From: Ruminiclostridium josui JCM 17888
GTDB lineage: Bacteria > Bacillota > Clostridia > Acetivibrionales > DSM-1351
Length of the DNA: 64,000 bases
Direction: 5' to 3'
Assembly (NCBI RefSeq): GCF_000526495.1
Contig: NZ_JAGE01000002.1
Coordinates: 1-64,000 of the forward strand
The position numbers and the translations under genes are program-made. Positions 16,739 to 26,998 of the stretch are shown one piece after another (within the stretch, counting starts at the first letter, position 1; each line of letters begins with the position of its first letter). Under the pieces are notes generated by a model that saw nothing but the letters and a program-made list of their open reading frames with translations, made no database searches and had not been told where the DNA came from.

Positions 16739-18871
16739 ATGCCTGGTAAACAGAAGATAACAAAAAGTAAAGTAGAAACATTTAATGAAGAAGACTTGAT
16801 ATTTGCTCTTGATATTGGAACAAGAACAGTTATAGGTATAGTAGGGGTATATGAAAAGGAATGTTTCAGGGTTGTTGCGGCTGAGATATGTGAACATAAG
16901 AGCCGTGCAATGCTGGATGGTCAAATACATGATATTGAAAAAGTTGCCGAAGTAATAACTCAAGTAAAAGAACGACTGGAGAAGGTACTTGGGCTTACTT
17001 TGACAAAAGTAGCCATAGCAGCTGCAGGAAGGGTTCTAAAAACAAGCCAGACAAAACTGGAATATGACATTGAACAGGGACGTGAAATAACGCCGGAAAT
17101 TGTGGGTAGCTTGGAAGTTGATGCTATCCAGAATGCACAATTTAAACTAGATAATGAAATATCTAATGAAGAAAAAATGACCTTTTATTGTGTAGGGTAT
17201 AGTGTTGTAAACTACTTTCTCAATGGGTATGTTATTTCGTCACTAGTAGGGCATAAAGGTAAAAAAATCGGTGTGGAAGTACTGGCTACATTCCTGCCGC
17301 ATGTTGTAGTAGACAGCTTATATACGGTTATGTCAAAGGTTGGACTGGAGGTAATAAGTCTGACACTTGAGCCTATAGCTGCAATAAATGTAACTATTCC
17401 AAAAGATTTAAGACTTTTAAATCTTGTACTGGTTGATATTGGTGCCGGAACATCGGATATTGCGCTAACCAGAGATGGCTCTGTTGTGGCATATGGCATG
17501 GTTCCAATAGCAGGAGATGAGATAACTGAAAAAATTGCTCAGGAGTTTTTGGTTGATTTTAATACTGCTGAAAAAATAAAAATCTCAATTTCATCTGGCA
17601 CAGAAAAAATCAAGTATACAGATATATTAGGGAATAAGTATGAAATTACACAGCAAAAGGCTATTGAAATAATAAAACCTGCTGTAGAGTTTTTAGCAAG
17701 AAGTATATGCGATAAAATTTTGGAATTTAATCAAAAGGCTCCAAATGCGGTGTTTTTGATAGGAGGAGGCAGTCAGATACCAGGGCTTACCGAAAGGATA
17801 GCTGAAGGATTGGGGCTTCCTGATAACCGAGTTGCAGTAAGAGGGAGGGATGTAATTCAAAACATAAAAACCAAGATTAAAAGGCTAACAGGGCCGGAAT
17901 CCATTACGCCTTTTGGTATAGCTATGATGGCACATATGCAAAAAGGCCAGGACTTTATGACTGTCACTGTAAATGAAAATAAAATAAAGCTGTTCAATTC
18001 CAAAAAGCTGAGTGTAGCAGATGCTTTAATATTGGTAGGTTATGATCCTGATAAGCTTATTGGTAGATCAGGTAAACCATTGAAGTTCACACTTAATGGT
18101 ATAGATATGACTATAAAGGGCGAACTTGGAATGGCAGCTGAAATTTTTGTTAACAATGAGCCGGCAAGTTTGGATACTAAAATAAATAATAATGATTCCA
18201 TATACATAAAACCTTCATATAATGGTATGGATGCAAAAAAGATAATATCTGATTTTATAAAACATCCAAGGGGACTAACTGTCTATTTAAATGAAGACAG
18301 GATAGAACTAACACCGTATTGCTCAATTAATGGGCAGATATGCGGCATGGATGTAGATATAAAAAACGGTGATAATGTTCAAATAGAGGAAATAGTTACA
18401 CTGAAGGACTTTATAACAAAATTTGAACTTGGTTTTGAAAGCGGTTTGTTGAAGGTAAATGGAGAAACTGTCAGTCCTGAGTATATATTAAAGGGCAACG
18501 ACAGGATAACTGATTCAGAACTTGAGGAATCAAATACAGTAATTGCTCCTGAACAGATTTTTGAAGAACAAGAGCATTTTGAGAATGATGATGTTGATGT
18601 ACCAGTAAATCAGTTTAAACAAGATTATACGGAAGATAATATTATTCCTGATACTAATAAAGGTTTTGTTGTTTATGTAAATGGCGAAAGAATTGAATTA
18701 AATGAAAACAAGCAGTATATTTTTGTGGATATTTTCAACTATATTGATTTTGACTTGTCAGTACCTAAAGGAAACATTATATTAAAATTAAACGGAAGTC
18801 AGGCAAATTTTACCGATACAATTTCTCCGGGGGACAATATAGAAATTTATTGGGAGAATATGCAATTGTAG
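16739..18871 (+). CDS. FtsA-like actin-fold ATPase with long C-terminal extension
   Basis: 710 residues. The first 390 have the FtsA fold: phosphate-binding FALDIGTRTV near residue 21, an SHS2-type insert, phosphate-2 VDIGAGTSDIAL and adenosine-binding LIGGGSQIPG. True FtsA has about 420 residues and ends in an amphipathic membrane helix. Here 300 further residues follow, with repeated ubiquitin-like segments (for example VYLNEDRIELTP and VYVNGERIELNE). This enlarged form is known as a second FtsA-like protein in clostridia and its function is uncertain. No ftsZ is adjacent. Confidence 0.8.
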   Translation: MPGKQKITKSKVETFNEEDLIFALDIGTRTVIGIVGVYEKECFRVVAAEICEHKSRAMLDGQIHDIEKVAEVITQVKERLEKVLGLTLTKVAIAAAGRVLKTSQTKLEYDIEQGREITPEIVGSLEVDAIQNAQFKLDNEISNEEKMTFYCVGYSVVNYFLNGYVISSLVGHKGKKIGVEVLATFLPHVVVDSLYTVMSKVGLEVISLTLEPIAAINVTIPKDLRLLNLVLVDIGAGTSDIALTRDGSVVAYGMVPIAGDEITEKIAQEFLVDFNTAEKIKISISSGTEKIKYTDILGNKYEITQQKAIEIIKPAVEFLARSICDKILEFNQKAPNAVFLIGGGSQIPGLTERIAEGLGLPDNRVAVRGRDVIQNIKTKIKRLTGPESITPFGIAMMAHMQKGQDFMTVTVNENKIKLFNSKKLSVADALILVGYDPDKLIGRSGKPLKFTLNGIDMTIKGELGMAAEIFVNNEPASLDTKINNNDSIYIKPSYNGMDAKKIISDFIKHPRGLTVYLNEDRIELTPYCSINGQICGMDVDIKNGDNVQIEEIVTLKDFITKFELGFESGLLKVNGETVSPEYILKGNDRITDSELEESNTVIAPEQIFEEQEHFENDDVDVPVNQFKQDYTEDNIIPDTNKGFVVYVNGERIELNENKQYIFVDIFNYIDFDLSVPKGNIILKLNGSQANFTDTISPGDNIEIYWENMQL

Positions 18872-18886
18872 TTAGAAAGGGAATAT

Positions 18887-20563
18887 ATGGACAAAATACA
18901 AAAATATGAAAAGGTTATGGTTAACCTTTATTGGGTATTTATTGTATTACTGTTTTCTGCATTGATTTTCAAGCAGGAACTTTATACTGATGCTAATGTT
19001 TATTTTAGTAAGGAAATTTATCTCACAGTATTAATAGTGTCAATTCTGGCTTTGAATATTGCTAAATTTATATTTGTAAAAAATATAAACTTATATTCAG
19101 ATAAAGTATTTGACATTTTTAGGTCAATTGAAGTTTTTTTGGCATCTGTATTCTTATTGCCGTTTTCGGATGGCATAGAGTACCTTTCTCTTGTCTTGCC
19201 TTTATTCTTTATAAGCATTCATAAAGGTAAAAAGTTAACCTATATATTATTGAGCTTCAGTGCAATAATCAAGGTAGCTTATGTATTTATATTATATGGT
19301 GTACAAGAGTCCTTTGATGCTACAAATTTACTATACTGTCTTTTCAAGATAGTGTGCATATACATACTACTACTTTGTATCTTTAGTATAAGTGCTGAAA
19401 TTTACTGCGAAAATTTAATAAATGAATATGAAAATCATCGACTGATTGATGAACTGGGTGAAAAGTATGAGCAGCTTGCTTCAGCCAAAGATGAAATAAA
19501 AAACCAGTATGAAAAGCTAAAGGAGACAAATTTTAAGCTTGAAGATACAAATAAAAGGCTCACATCTAGTATTGCAGAGTTTTATACCCTTCAACAAGTG
19601 AGTGAGGCCATAGGCTCTATTCTAGACATAAATGAGTTACTTAATTTTGTTAATGATGTAATAATAGGTGTAATGGGTGTAAATTATTCTACCATATTAT
19701 TATTTGATCAAAAGAAAAACAGGCTTAAGGTGCAATTTACAAACATTACCAACAAAGAGGAACTTGCGATTTTAGCCGATAATGTTAATTGTAAGCTTCT
19801 CCTTGATATACTGCAAAATGAAAAACCTTTGATAGAAAATATGGTTGACCCTAATAAATACGACTTTATTCAGACAAGACAAATAGGCTCATTTATGTGT
19901 GTGCCTTTGAGCTTGAAATCCAGAAAGTTCGGTCTTACTCTCATTGAACACCGAAATAACAACACATTTAATACCGAAAACTTAAGGCTGCTTACTACCA
20001 TGGGAAAACAGGTAAGTATGGCTATTGAAAATGCCGAGCTTTATGCAAACCTACAAGAAATGGCCACAGTTGACGGACTGACAGGGGTTTACAACCGTGT
20101 CTACTTCCATGAAAAATTTGAAACTGAATTTAAGATGGCAGAGGAAAAGGGGTACAGTTTATCTCTAGTAATTCTGGACATTGACTTTTTCAAGATATTT
20201 AATGATACATACGGACATCTTTTTGGTGATGTAGTACTAAAAGAAGTAGCACAAACAGTAAAAAATAACCTGCGGGGAACCGATACCATTGCAAGGTTCG
20301 GAGGCGAAGAGTTTGTACTTATCTTACCACGGACATCAATACAGAAGGCCTATGAAAAAGTTGAGTTTTTACGGACAAAGATTGCAAGTAATGTAATTAA
20401 AGATAATCTTATATCAGCTTCTGTTACCGCAAGTTTTGGAATAGCGTGCTATCCTGAAACATCTCCCAATCAGGTAGGATTAATAAGAGATGCAGATAAT
20501 GCACTATATAAGGCAAAGGAAAATGGCCGTAACTGTATTATGGTTGCTCAAAAAAATGGCTAA
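18887..20563 (+). CDS. GAF-GGDEF diguanylate cyclase
   Basis: 558 residues. Five or six TM segments occupy about 10-175, then a coiled coil (190-230), a GAF domain (about 240-385) and a C-terminal GGDEF domain with an intact active site, RFGGEEF. The inhibitory site RGTD lies five residues before it, so product feedback is expected. It should make c-di-GMP from two GTP. It lies 15 bases after the FtsA-like gene, and its 3' end overlaps the convergent gene by 4 bases. Confidence 0.9.
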   Translation: MDKIQKYEKVMVNLYWVFIVLLFSALIFKQELYTDANVYFSKEIYLTVLIVSILALNIAKFIFVKNINLYSDKVFDIFRSIEVFLASVFLLPFSDGIEYLSLVLPLFFISIHKGKKLTYILLSFSAIIKVAYVFILYGVQESFDATNLLYCLFKIVCIYILLLCIFSISAEIYCENLINEYENHRLIDELGEKYEQLASAKDEIKNQYEKLKETNFKLEDTNKRLTSSIAEFYTLQQVSEAIGSILDINELLNFVNDVIIGVMGVNYSTILLFDQKKNRLKVQFTNITNKEELAILADNVNCKLLLDILQNEKPLIENMVDPNKYDFIQTRQIGSFMCVPLSLKSRKFGLTLIEHRNNNTFNTENLRLLTTMGKQVSMAIENAELYANLQEMATVDGLTGVYNRVYFHEKFETEFKMAEEKGYSLSLVILDIDFFKIFNDTYGHLFGDVVLKEVAQTVKNNLRGTDTIARFGGEEFVLILPRTSIQKAYEKVEFLRTKIASNVIKDNLISASVTASFGIACYPETSPNQVGLIRDADNALYKAKENGRNCIMVAQKNG

Positions 20564-21240
20564 TTTACTTTTATGGAGTTTACCATTTTCCAAAACATAT
20601 CATAGTCTTCATCTGTGTAATTTTTTTCAGGTAAATAAAAACTAATTCTATACATTCTGGAATCTTTTGAGAGAAATACTTCAAGTGTTTTATAATTTTC
20701 ATTTGAACTTTTTACGGTGTACTCCCAAAAGTACCCTTTCATTTTATTGACTTCAATTTCTTTAGAATTGAAATTGATAAAATCGGAAAGGGAGTTTTCT
20801 TTTGATTCTTCAAGAAACTTACTGAGCTCATAAGGAAGATTCCAAACCTGAACAAATCCTGTAAAGAAATTATCGTTTTTGTTTTGAAAATCTACATGAT
20901 ATAATATTTCACTTCCCGGAAAAGCCTGTTGATACAGCTTGAAATTCGAAGGATAGCTAAAATGGAATTTGTCTTCTGGAGACTTATAATCAATAAAACT
21001 CTTATATTTACTGTTGTTGGCCTGAATATAAGGAGCAGAAGCAGGGTCACTGGCATATACATTTTTAATTGAGAAATCCAGTGGATAAGAAAATGAGATT
21101 TGGCTGTTAACAGCTATTGTATAATAAGAGTTTCCATAAAATGAAATACAGACACAGTAAATAATACCAATAGAGAATAAAATAAATGCTATCATCAATA
21201 TAAGTTTTTTCCTTTGACTGGTATGAAAAAGAGATAACAT
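20560..21240 (-). CDS. Membrane-anchored protein with a PsbP-like domain
   Basis: 226 residues from ATG 21240, preferred over the upstream in-frame ATG 21276 because AAAGGAAGTGG precedes it at the right distance. One TM segment follows a basic start (about residues 10-31). The exported part contains the FHFSYPSNFKLY and FWKMVNSIKV patterns seen in small PsbP/DUF-type lipoprotein-like domains; the fold assignment is tentative. It has no partner gene. Confidence 0.6.
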   Translation of the reverse strand: MLSLFHTSQRKKLILMIAFILFSIGIIYCVCISFYGNSYYTIAVNSQISFSYPLDFSIKNVYASDPASAPYIQANNSKYKSFIDYKSPEDKFHFSYPSNFKLYQQAFPGSEILYHVDFQNKNDNFFTGFVQVWNLPYELSKFLEESKENSLSDFINFNSKEIEVNKMKGYFWEYTVKSSNENYKTLEVFLSKDSRMYRISFYLPEKNYTDEDYDMFWKMVNSIKVN

Positions 21241-21401
21241 TCGAACCACTTCCTTTGAAAAAAATAGCTTATCCATATATATCTATTCACTATAATAGAG
21301 ATTTAGACAACTTTTTTAAGTTAAGAATTTGTAATTTTATCACGAAAGTACTTTTTGTGGAATATGATAGATAGTAAGAGCTATTCAGGGGGAGTGTAAC
21401 T

Positions 21402-21473
21402 ATGAAGATAGTAGTCTTAAAAATGCCTAAGTTCTTTGGAAACATATTAAAGAAGGTATTTAAGATAGGCTGA
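21402..21473 (+). CDS. spoVM: Stage V sporulation protein M (23 residues)
   Basis: ATG 21402 after CAGGGGGAG encodes MKIVVLKMPKFFGNILKKVF plus three residues. Bacillus subtilis SpoVM is a 26-residue amphipathic peptide with the same MK-x3-(I/L)K-(L/M)PKF-(L/F)(G/x) pattern. It marks the convex forespore membrane and recruits SpoIVA for spore coat assembly. The location supports the call: in B. subtilis spoVM precedes rpmB with recG a few genes further on, and rpmB and recG follow here. A terminator lies 40 bases downstream. Confidence 0.85.
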   Translation: MKIVVLKMPKFFGNILKKVFKIG

Positions 21474-21511
21474 TACCTACTGATGAGAAATTATTAAAAA
21501 TATAAAAAAAT

Positions 21512-21541
21512 AAAAAAGCGTCTTATAACGCTTTTTTATTT
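21512..21541. terminator. Bidirectional terminator between spoVM and rpmB
   Basis: AAAAAAGCG (21512-21520) and CGCTTTTTT (21529-21537) form a stem with A and T runs on either side, so it can serve the two convergent genes. Confidence 0.8.
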
Positions 21542-21563
21542 TTAGAAATTTAACGTAATCAAA

Positions 21564-21752
21564 TTATATAGCTCTGGTAACTTTGTTTGAACGAAGACAC
21601 CTTGTGCATATGTTAATTGACTTTGGTGTGCCATTATCAATTATCTTTATTTTTCTTACATTAGGTTTCCATGTACGGCTAGTAGCATTTAATGCATGGC
21701 TTCTGTTGTTACCAAAAGTAGTTGCTTTACTGCATACTTCACACTTTGCCAT
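21564..21752 (-). CDS. rpmB: 50S ribosomal protein L28
   Basis: 62 residues with the L28 signature: MAKCEVCSK, NRSHALNATSR, KPNVRK and ICTRCLRSNKV. Two CxxC pairs make it the zinc-binding (C+) form. A very strong AAAGGAGGTG precedes ATG 21752. It is oriented against spoVM and recG. Confidence 0.96.
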   Translation of the reverse strand: MAKCEVCSKATTFGNNRSHALNATSRTWKPNVRKIKIIDNGTPKSINICTRCLRSNKVTRAI

Positions 21753-21997
21753 ATATTACACCTCCTTTAATTGTTGGAGAATTTTATTTTCTCAATATTT
21801 CGGCATCAAGCAATAACTATTTTAACACACAAAAGCCATATACTGCAAGTCTTTTTAGTTTAAAAGTCATAGCATTTATAGCTCAGTAAGACAGGACCAT
21901 GAGCTCTTTTTATATGTCGAATAATATGGTACAATTTAATTTACATAGCTTGAGACTTAATGGGGATATTGTTAGTGCATTTACCAAAGAGGTTGTA

Positions 21998-24070
21998 ATG
22001 AAGAAAATAACAATTAACGATTTGAAGCAAAAGTCAATCAGATATATAAAGGGTGTTGGTGAATCAAGGGAATCACTATTTAAAAAGTTGGATATTCACA
22101 ATTTTTTTGATCTCTTAACCTATTACCCGAGAGATTATGAAGACAGGAGTAGTATAAAGAATATAGCTGATCTTCAGAATAGCGTTCCGTGTTCCTTTGA
22201 GGGAACCATAGTATCAAATGTAAGCTCAACAAGACCCAGAAGAGGTATGACTATATCAAGAGTATCAATAGAGGACAGTACCGGAAAGATTACAGCAATT
22301 TGGTTTAATCAGCCATATGTAAAAAAATCATTGATACTTGGAGAAAACTATATATTTTTTGGAAAAGCAGAAAGAAAATTTAATAAACTTCAAATAGTAA
22401 ATCCGGTTTTTGAAAAAACTGGCTCCAGGGACATGAAGAAAAGCCTGAAAATACTACCTGTTTATTCATCTACAAAGGATTTAAGACAGAATATTATCAG
22501 GTCAGTAATATATGAGGCATTAAAAGTAATAGATGACATTGAGCTAGAAGACATGATACCTTTACCTGTCAGAGAAAAGTACAATCTCGCCGACAAAACC
22601 TATTCAATAAAGCAAATACACTTTCCGGCTTCTCAGCAGGATATAGAACGGGCAAGGTTCAGACTGGCTTTTGAAGAATTGTTTATGCTGCAGTTGGGGC
22701 TTTTATCCTACAAGAGCCTTGCAACTGATACAAGAGCGGGTATAAAATATACTCACGTAGACGAAATGGAAAGATTTATTGAATCCCTTCCATTTGAACT
22801 TACAAATGCACAGAAAAAGGTTTTTGCAGAAGTCGAAAAGGATATGGAAAGCTCTCATGTAATGAATAGACTTGTACAGGGGGATGTAGGATCCGGAAAG
22901 ACAATGATTGCAGTATTAGCGTTGTTCAAAGCAGTTAAGTGTGGCTATCAGGGTGCTTTAATGGTACCAACTGAAATATTGGCAGAACAGCATTTTAAAT
23001 CTATGAAGAGTTTGTTTGACAGATTTGGTATAACAGTTGAATTACTGTCCAGCAGTTTGACAAAAAAGCAGAAGCAGTTGATAGTAGAAGATTTAAAGGA
23101 AGGAAAAACAGACGTTGTCATTGGCACTCATGCACTTATAGAGGATTATGTAGAATTTAAACGTCTGGGACTTGTCATTACTGACGAACAGCATAGATTC
23201 GGAGTTCGCCAAAGAACAATACTAACAGAGAAAGGCCAGAATCCTGATGTTTTGGTTATGACTGCAACTCCAATTCCTAGAACTTTGGCATTGATTTTAT
23301 ATGGGGATTTGGATATATCAATAATTGATGAACTTCCTCCAGGAAGAAAACCAATTAAAACATACTCAGTAAATGAAGCTATGAGGGAGAGGATTAATAA
23401 GTTTGTAAGGGAAAAAGTAAAAGAAGGCAGGCAGGTATATATAGTTTGCCCCCTTGTAGAAGAATCTGAGGAGATTGAGGCAAAATCAGCAGTAGTTACT
23501 GCTGAGGATATAAGTAAAAGTGTATTTTCTGACTTAAATGTAGGGATTATTCATGGGAAAATGAAATCTTCTGAAAAAGAAGATATAATGAAGAGATTTG
23601 TTTCAGGTGAAATTAGTATTCTTGTGTCCACTACTATAATAGAGGTTGGTGTAAATGTACCTAATGCTACAATCATGATAATTGAAAATGCTGAAAGGTT
23701 TGGTTTGGCACAATTGCATCAGCTGAGGGGGAGAGTCGGCAGAGGAGATGAGCAATCTTTCTGTATTTTGTTTAACCAGTCAAAATCAAAGGTTTCAAAA
23801 GAAAGAATGAATATAATGACGCGCTCAAATGACGGCTTTGTAATCTCAGAAAAAGATTTAGAAATAAGAGGTCCAGGTGAGTTTTTCGGTACCAGACAGC
23901 ACGGACTTCCAGAATTAAAAATAGCCAATCTATATAAGGACATGGGGATTTTAAAGCTGGCTCAGGACAGTGCAATGGAGATTATTCAGGCTGACCCAGG
24001 ACTTATGAAACAGAAGGATTTGAAAAAATACCTTGCTGAGTATTTTGGGGACAAGGTTACATTATCATAA
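21998..24070 (+). CDS. recG: ATP-dependent DNA helicase RecG
   Basis: 690 residues from ATG 21998, which follows AGAGGTTG; the longer in-frame start at 21899 would read through a likely promoter region and exceed family length. An N-terminal wedge domain with OB fold (about 60-170) precedes the SF2 motor: Walker A GDVGSGKTM, DEQH box TDEQHRFG, MTATPIPRT and the TRG-like end LRGRVGRGDEQS. RecG remodels stalled forks and branched DNA. Confidence 0.96.
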   Translation: MKKITINDLKQKSIRYIKGVGESRESLFKKLDIHNFFDLLTYYPRDYEDRSSIKNIADLQNSVPCSFEGTIVSNVSSTRPRRGMTISRVSIEDSTGKITAIWFNQPYVKKSLILGENYIFFGKAERKFNKLQIVNPVFEKTGSRDMKKSLKILPVYSSTKDLRQNIIRSVIYEALKVIDDIELEDMIPLPVREKYNLADKTYSIKQIHFPASQQDIERARFRLAFEELFMLQLGLLSYKSLATDTRAGIKYTHVDEMERFIESLPFELTNAQKKVFAEVEKDMESSHVMNRLVQGDVGSGKTMIAVLALFKAVKCGYQGALMVPTEILAEQHFKSMKSLFDRFGITVELLSSSLTKKQKQLIVEDLKEGKTDVVIGTHALIEDYVEFKRLGLVITDEQHRFGVRQRTILTEKGQNPDVLVMTATPIPRTLALILYGDLDISIIDELPPGRKPIKTYSVNEAMRERINKFVREKVKEGRQVYIVCPLVEESEEIEAKSAVVTAEDISKSVFSDLNVGIIHGKMKSSEKEDIMKRFVSGEISILVSTTIIEVGVNVPNATIMIIENAERFGLAQLHQLRGRVGRGDEQSFCILFNQSKSKVSKERMNIMTRSNDGFVISEKDLEIRGPGEFFGTRQHGLPELKIANLYKDMGILKLAQDSAMEIIQADPGLMKQKDLKKYLAEYFGDKVTLS

Positions 24071-24090
24071 TAGAGGTTAGGTGTATTAAC

Positions 24091-24645
24091 GTGTTAAGAG
24101 TAATTTCAGGAAGTGCAAAAGGGCTAAAGTTACTTACTTTGGAAGGTATGAATACAAGGCCCACTACAGACAGGGTAAAAGAAAATTTATTTAATATAAT
24201 AGCACCGTATATATATGGTTCAAATGTACTTGATTTGTTTGCTGGAACCGGAAGTCTAGGAATTGAAGCATTGAGCAGAGGTGCAAACAGTGCGGTGTTT
24301 TGTGACCAAAACAAACAAAGCATAGATATTATAAATAGAAATCTACAGCATACAAAATTAATGGATAAATCGGAGGTTTTTTTAGGAGAAGCACAATTAA
24401 TACTGAAAAAACTCTCCCAACTAAGTAAAAAGTTTGATATAATTTTTTTAGATCCTCCATATAAAAAGGAAATTGTACCTGGAATATTGCAAGATCTTGA
24501 AAAATATGGAGTGTTGGATGAAAAGGTTTTAATATCTGTAGAAACAGATATAGAAGATCAGCTGCCTCAGGAAATAGGCACACTTTTGGTATCAAGACAA
24601 CAGATTTACGGAAAAGCAAAATTAACTTTTTACAAAAGAAAATAA
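24091..24645 (+). CDS. rsmD: 16S rRNA (guanine966-N2)-methyltransferase
   Basis: 184 residues beginning at GTG 24091. SAM-binding motif [16 protein letters not shown] and catalytic LDPPY are present. It methylates G966 of 16S rRNA. The recG-rsmD-coaD order is a common Firmicutes arrangement; it starts 20 bases after recG and is probably co-transcribed. Confidence 0.95.
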   Translation: MLRVISGSAKGLKLLTLEGMNTRPTTDRVKENLFNIIAPYIYGSNVLDLFAGTGSLGIEALSRGANSAVFCDQNKQSIDIINRNLQHTKLMDKSEVFLGEAQLILKKLSQLSKKFDIIFLDPPYKKEIVPGILQDLEKYGVLDEKVLISVETDIEDQLPQEIGTLLVSRQQIYGKAKLTFYKRK

Positions 24646-24665
24646 ATTTCAAGGAAGATAAGATA

Positions 24666-25148
24666 ATGAACACATTTATATATCCCGGAAGTTTTGATCC
24701 TGTTACAAACGGTCATTTAGATATAATTGAGAGAGCAGCAAAAATTTGTGATAAACTTATTGTTGCAGTATTAATAAACCATAGTAAAAATCCTCTCTTT
24801 TCTATCGAAGAACGGGTTAACTTATTAAAAAAGGTAGTTAAGGATAGTGCTAATATTGAAATTGAATGTTTTTCAGGATTACTGGTTGACTTTGTAAAGG
24901 AAAAGAACGCTAATGTTATAATTAAAGGTCTGCGGGCTGTATCAGATTTTGAGTATGAGCTGCAGATGGCATTGTTGAACAAAAATCAGGCGCCTGACAT
25001 TGAAACACTCTTTATGATGTCAAGTATAAACTATTCTTTTCTAAGTTCAAGTATGGTAAAAGAGCTTGCCAGACATGGAGGAGATATAAGTGGACTGGTT
25101 CCTGAATGTATAGAAAAAGACATTATTGATAAATTTAAACTCAAATAA
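24666..25148 (+). CDS. coaD: Phosphopantetheine adenylyltransferase
   Basis: 160 residues, the family length. [14 protein letters not shown] near the N-terminus contains the TNGH nucleotidyltransferase motif; [12 protein letters not shown] and [12 protein letters not shown] are the later conserved blocks. It makes dephospho-CoA from 4'-phosphopantetheine and ATP. It starts 20 bases after rsmD. Confidence 0.97.
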   Translation: MNTFIYPGSFDPVTNGHLDIIERAAKICDKLIVAVLINHSKNPLFSIEERVNLLKKVVKDSANIEIECFSGLLVDFVKEKNANVIIKGLRAVSDFEYELQMALLNKNQAPDIETLFMMSSINYSFLSSSMVKELARHGGDISGLVPECIEKDIIDKFKLK

Positions 25149-25165
25149 CCCGGGGAGGTTTCGAT

Positions 25166-25603
25166 ATGGAAATATTAACTATACTGGAAACATTGGAGGA
25201 ACTTGTTGAGAAAAGTCCAAGTGTACCTTTTTCAGGAAAATGTCTTCTGGATAGGGAAGAAATACTCGAAATAATTAAAGAGATGAGGCTCAAGCTGCCA
25301 GACGATATAAAGCAGGCGAAATGGGTTAAGGAAGAACGCCAGAGGATTTTGCTGGAAGCACAGAGGGAAGCAAACAATATAATGAAGGATGCTGAAAATA
25401 AAATTGCATCTCTTGTTGACGAGCATGAAATAACCAAAAAAGCATATGAACAGTCCAATGAAATTATTGCTGCTGCACAGAAAAATGCAAGAGAAGTGCG
25501 GTTAGGTGCCAGAGAGTATGCCGACAGTGTTTTGAATAAAGTCGAAGATATACTGTCAGAAGCTGCTGAGGTTATCAGAAACAACAGGGAAGAATTAAAA
25601 TAA
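25166..25603 (+). CDS. Coiled-coil protein of unknown function (conserved after coaD)
   Basis: 145 residues from ATG 25166 with GGGGAGG upstream. Residues about 30-145 are a nearly continuous charged helix (EEILEIIKEMRLKLP, then ERQRILLEAQREANNIM), resembling ATP synthase b-subunit or DivIVA-like coiled coils. Proteins of this kind often follow coaD in clostridia. It is probably a structural or scaffold protein; no enzyme motif is seen. Its 3' end overlaps the convergent ylbJ by 9 bases. Confidence 0.65.
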   Translation: MEILTILETLEELVEKSPSVPFSGKCLLDREEILEIIKEMRLKLPDDIKQAKWVKEERQRILLEAQREANNIMKDAENKIASLVDEHEITKKAYEQSNEIIAAAQKNAREVRLGAREYADSVLNKVEDILSEAAEVIRNNREELK

Positions 25604-26869
25604 GTTTTTCCTTGACACCAAAGTAGTTGTACATATATAAATAACAGAAATCAACAGCATTATTACTGATATTGTCAAGACAGAATGAAGAGATGACTGT
25701 AATATGCTTTTCCAGTTGTCGGTAAATACATTTTCTGAATTAGCAAATACAGAAGATGATTTATGAATAAAGCTGCTGAATAAATTATAGCCTATAAAGG
25801 TATATATACATGAAATTATTCCTTGAAGGGCTTTGCCTAGTATATACGGCTTTGGGCTTATATCGGAGCCGTTTATTACACTTAAAACCTGAGCATGTAC
25901 CGAAAGACCTGCCCAACCTATAATCAGGCTTACGGTACATAGTTTAACAATCAAGTCTGCATTTGCTAAGTTAATAAGGTTTGAACCGGTGGTTATTTCA
26001 AAGAAACCACAAAAAATCCCTTCTATTATTTGCTTCCCCAGACCCAATTTATCAAGTAAAGCCGAAGCATTACTGCATATACATCCGCTAATTCCGCTTG
26101 AAATCAGTACATTTATAAAAACTGAAAAAAATATAATGAATCCACCTATAGCTAATATAGTTGATATAGAGTTTTTTACACATTCACCAAATAGAGTGTA
26201 TGGATTTATATCGGAGTTCTTCAGCTTTTTAAACTCAATTCTAATTTTTTGAGACATCTTTAAATAAGGTTTTTTAGGACTTTTTTCATAATTTTTATAG
26301 TATCTGAAAATAAACCCTACTGTAAGGCAAGCAGCAACATGACTAATATATAGAAGATAACCTACTGCTGGCATATTGAACATTCCTACAGCTACAGCTC
26401 CCATAATAAATAGGGGACCCGAATTATTTGTAAAGGTAAGAAGCCTCTCGGCCTCAGTTTTAGATATAAGGTTCTGACGTTTTAAATCACTTGTAATAGA
26501 AGCGCCTATTGGATACCCGCTTACAATACCCATAGCAAGTGCGAAAGAACCGCACCCGGGTATATTGAAAAGCGGCCTCATTATAGGCTCCATTATTATA
26601 CCTGCAAATCCGATAAATCCTGAGCGGTTTAGTAATTGGGAAGCAACGAAAAATGGGAAAAGAGATGGAAAAACAACCTCCAACCATAGATGGATACCTT
26701 TTGAAGCAGAAGAAACAGAAGTCTTTGGAAAAACTATCAAAGCTACAATAAATAATACAGCACAAATAGGCAAAAAACTCTTTTTGATATATTGGAATAT
26801 TTTACTTTTATTACAAAAATAAAAAGTAAGTGCAAAAGCAATAAATGATGAAAATAAAAAATAATTCAT
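25595..26869 (-). CDS. ylbJ: Sporulation integral membrane protein YlbJ
   Basis: 424 residues with about nine to ten hydrophobic segments and the nucleoside-recognition (Gate) domain pattern: FPSLFPFFVASQLL, IVSGYPIGA, FTNNSGPLFIMGAVAVGM. In B. subtilis ylbJ is a SigE-dependent gene required for heat-resistant spores and lies near coaD (ylbI), as here. The substrate is not established. Confidence 0.88.
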   Translation of the reverse strand: MNYFLFSSFIAFALTFYFCNKSKIFQYIKKSFLPICAVLFIVALIVFPKTSVSSASKGIHLWLEVVFPSLFPFFVASQLLNRSGFIGFAGIIMEPIMRPLFNIPGCGSFALAMGIVSGYPIGASITSDLKRQNLISKTEAERLLTFTNNSGPLFIMGAVAVGMFNMPAVGYLLYISHVAACLTVGFIFRYYKNYEKSPKKPYLKMSQKIRIEFKKLKNSDINPYTLFGECVKNSISTILAIGGFIIFFSVFINVLISSGISGCICSNASALLDKLGLGKQIIEGIFCGFFEITTGSNLINLANADLIVKLCTVSLIIGWAGLSVHAQVLSVINGSDISPKPYILGKALQGIISCIYTFIGYNLFSSFIHKSSSVFANSENVFTDNWKSILQSSLHSVLTISVIMLLISVIYICTTTLVSRKNLF

Positions 26870-26940
26870 TTCTGACTGATACCGTACTTTTTAGAATGTC
26901 CTTTTCTAATATATACCTGTACCATTTATATTATAACTTC

Positions 26941-26990
26941 AAAATAAAAAGCCGCTGTTTTCATGAATGGAAAACAACAGCTTTTTTATC
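26941..26990 (-). terminator. Terminator of ilvE
   Basis: Long stem of AAAAGCTGTTGTTTTC-type sequence and its partner GAAAACAGCGGCTTTTT at 26945-26987, read on the minus strand just after the ilvE stop. Confidence 0.7.
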
Positions 26991-26998
26991 AAAATTAA

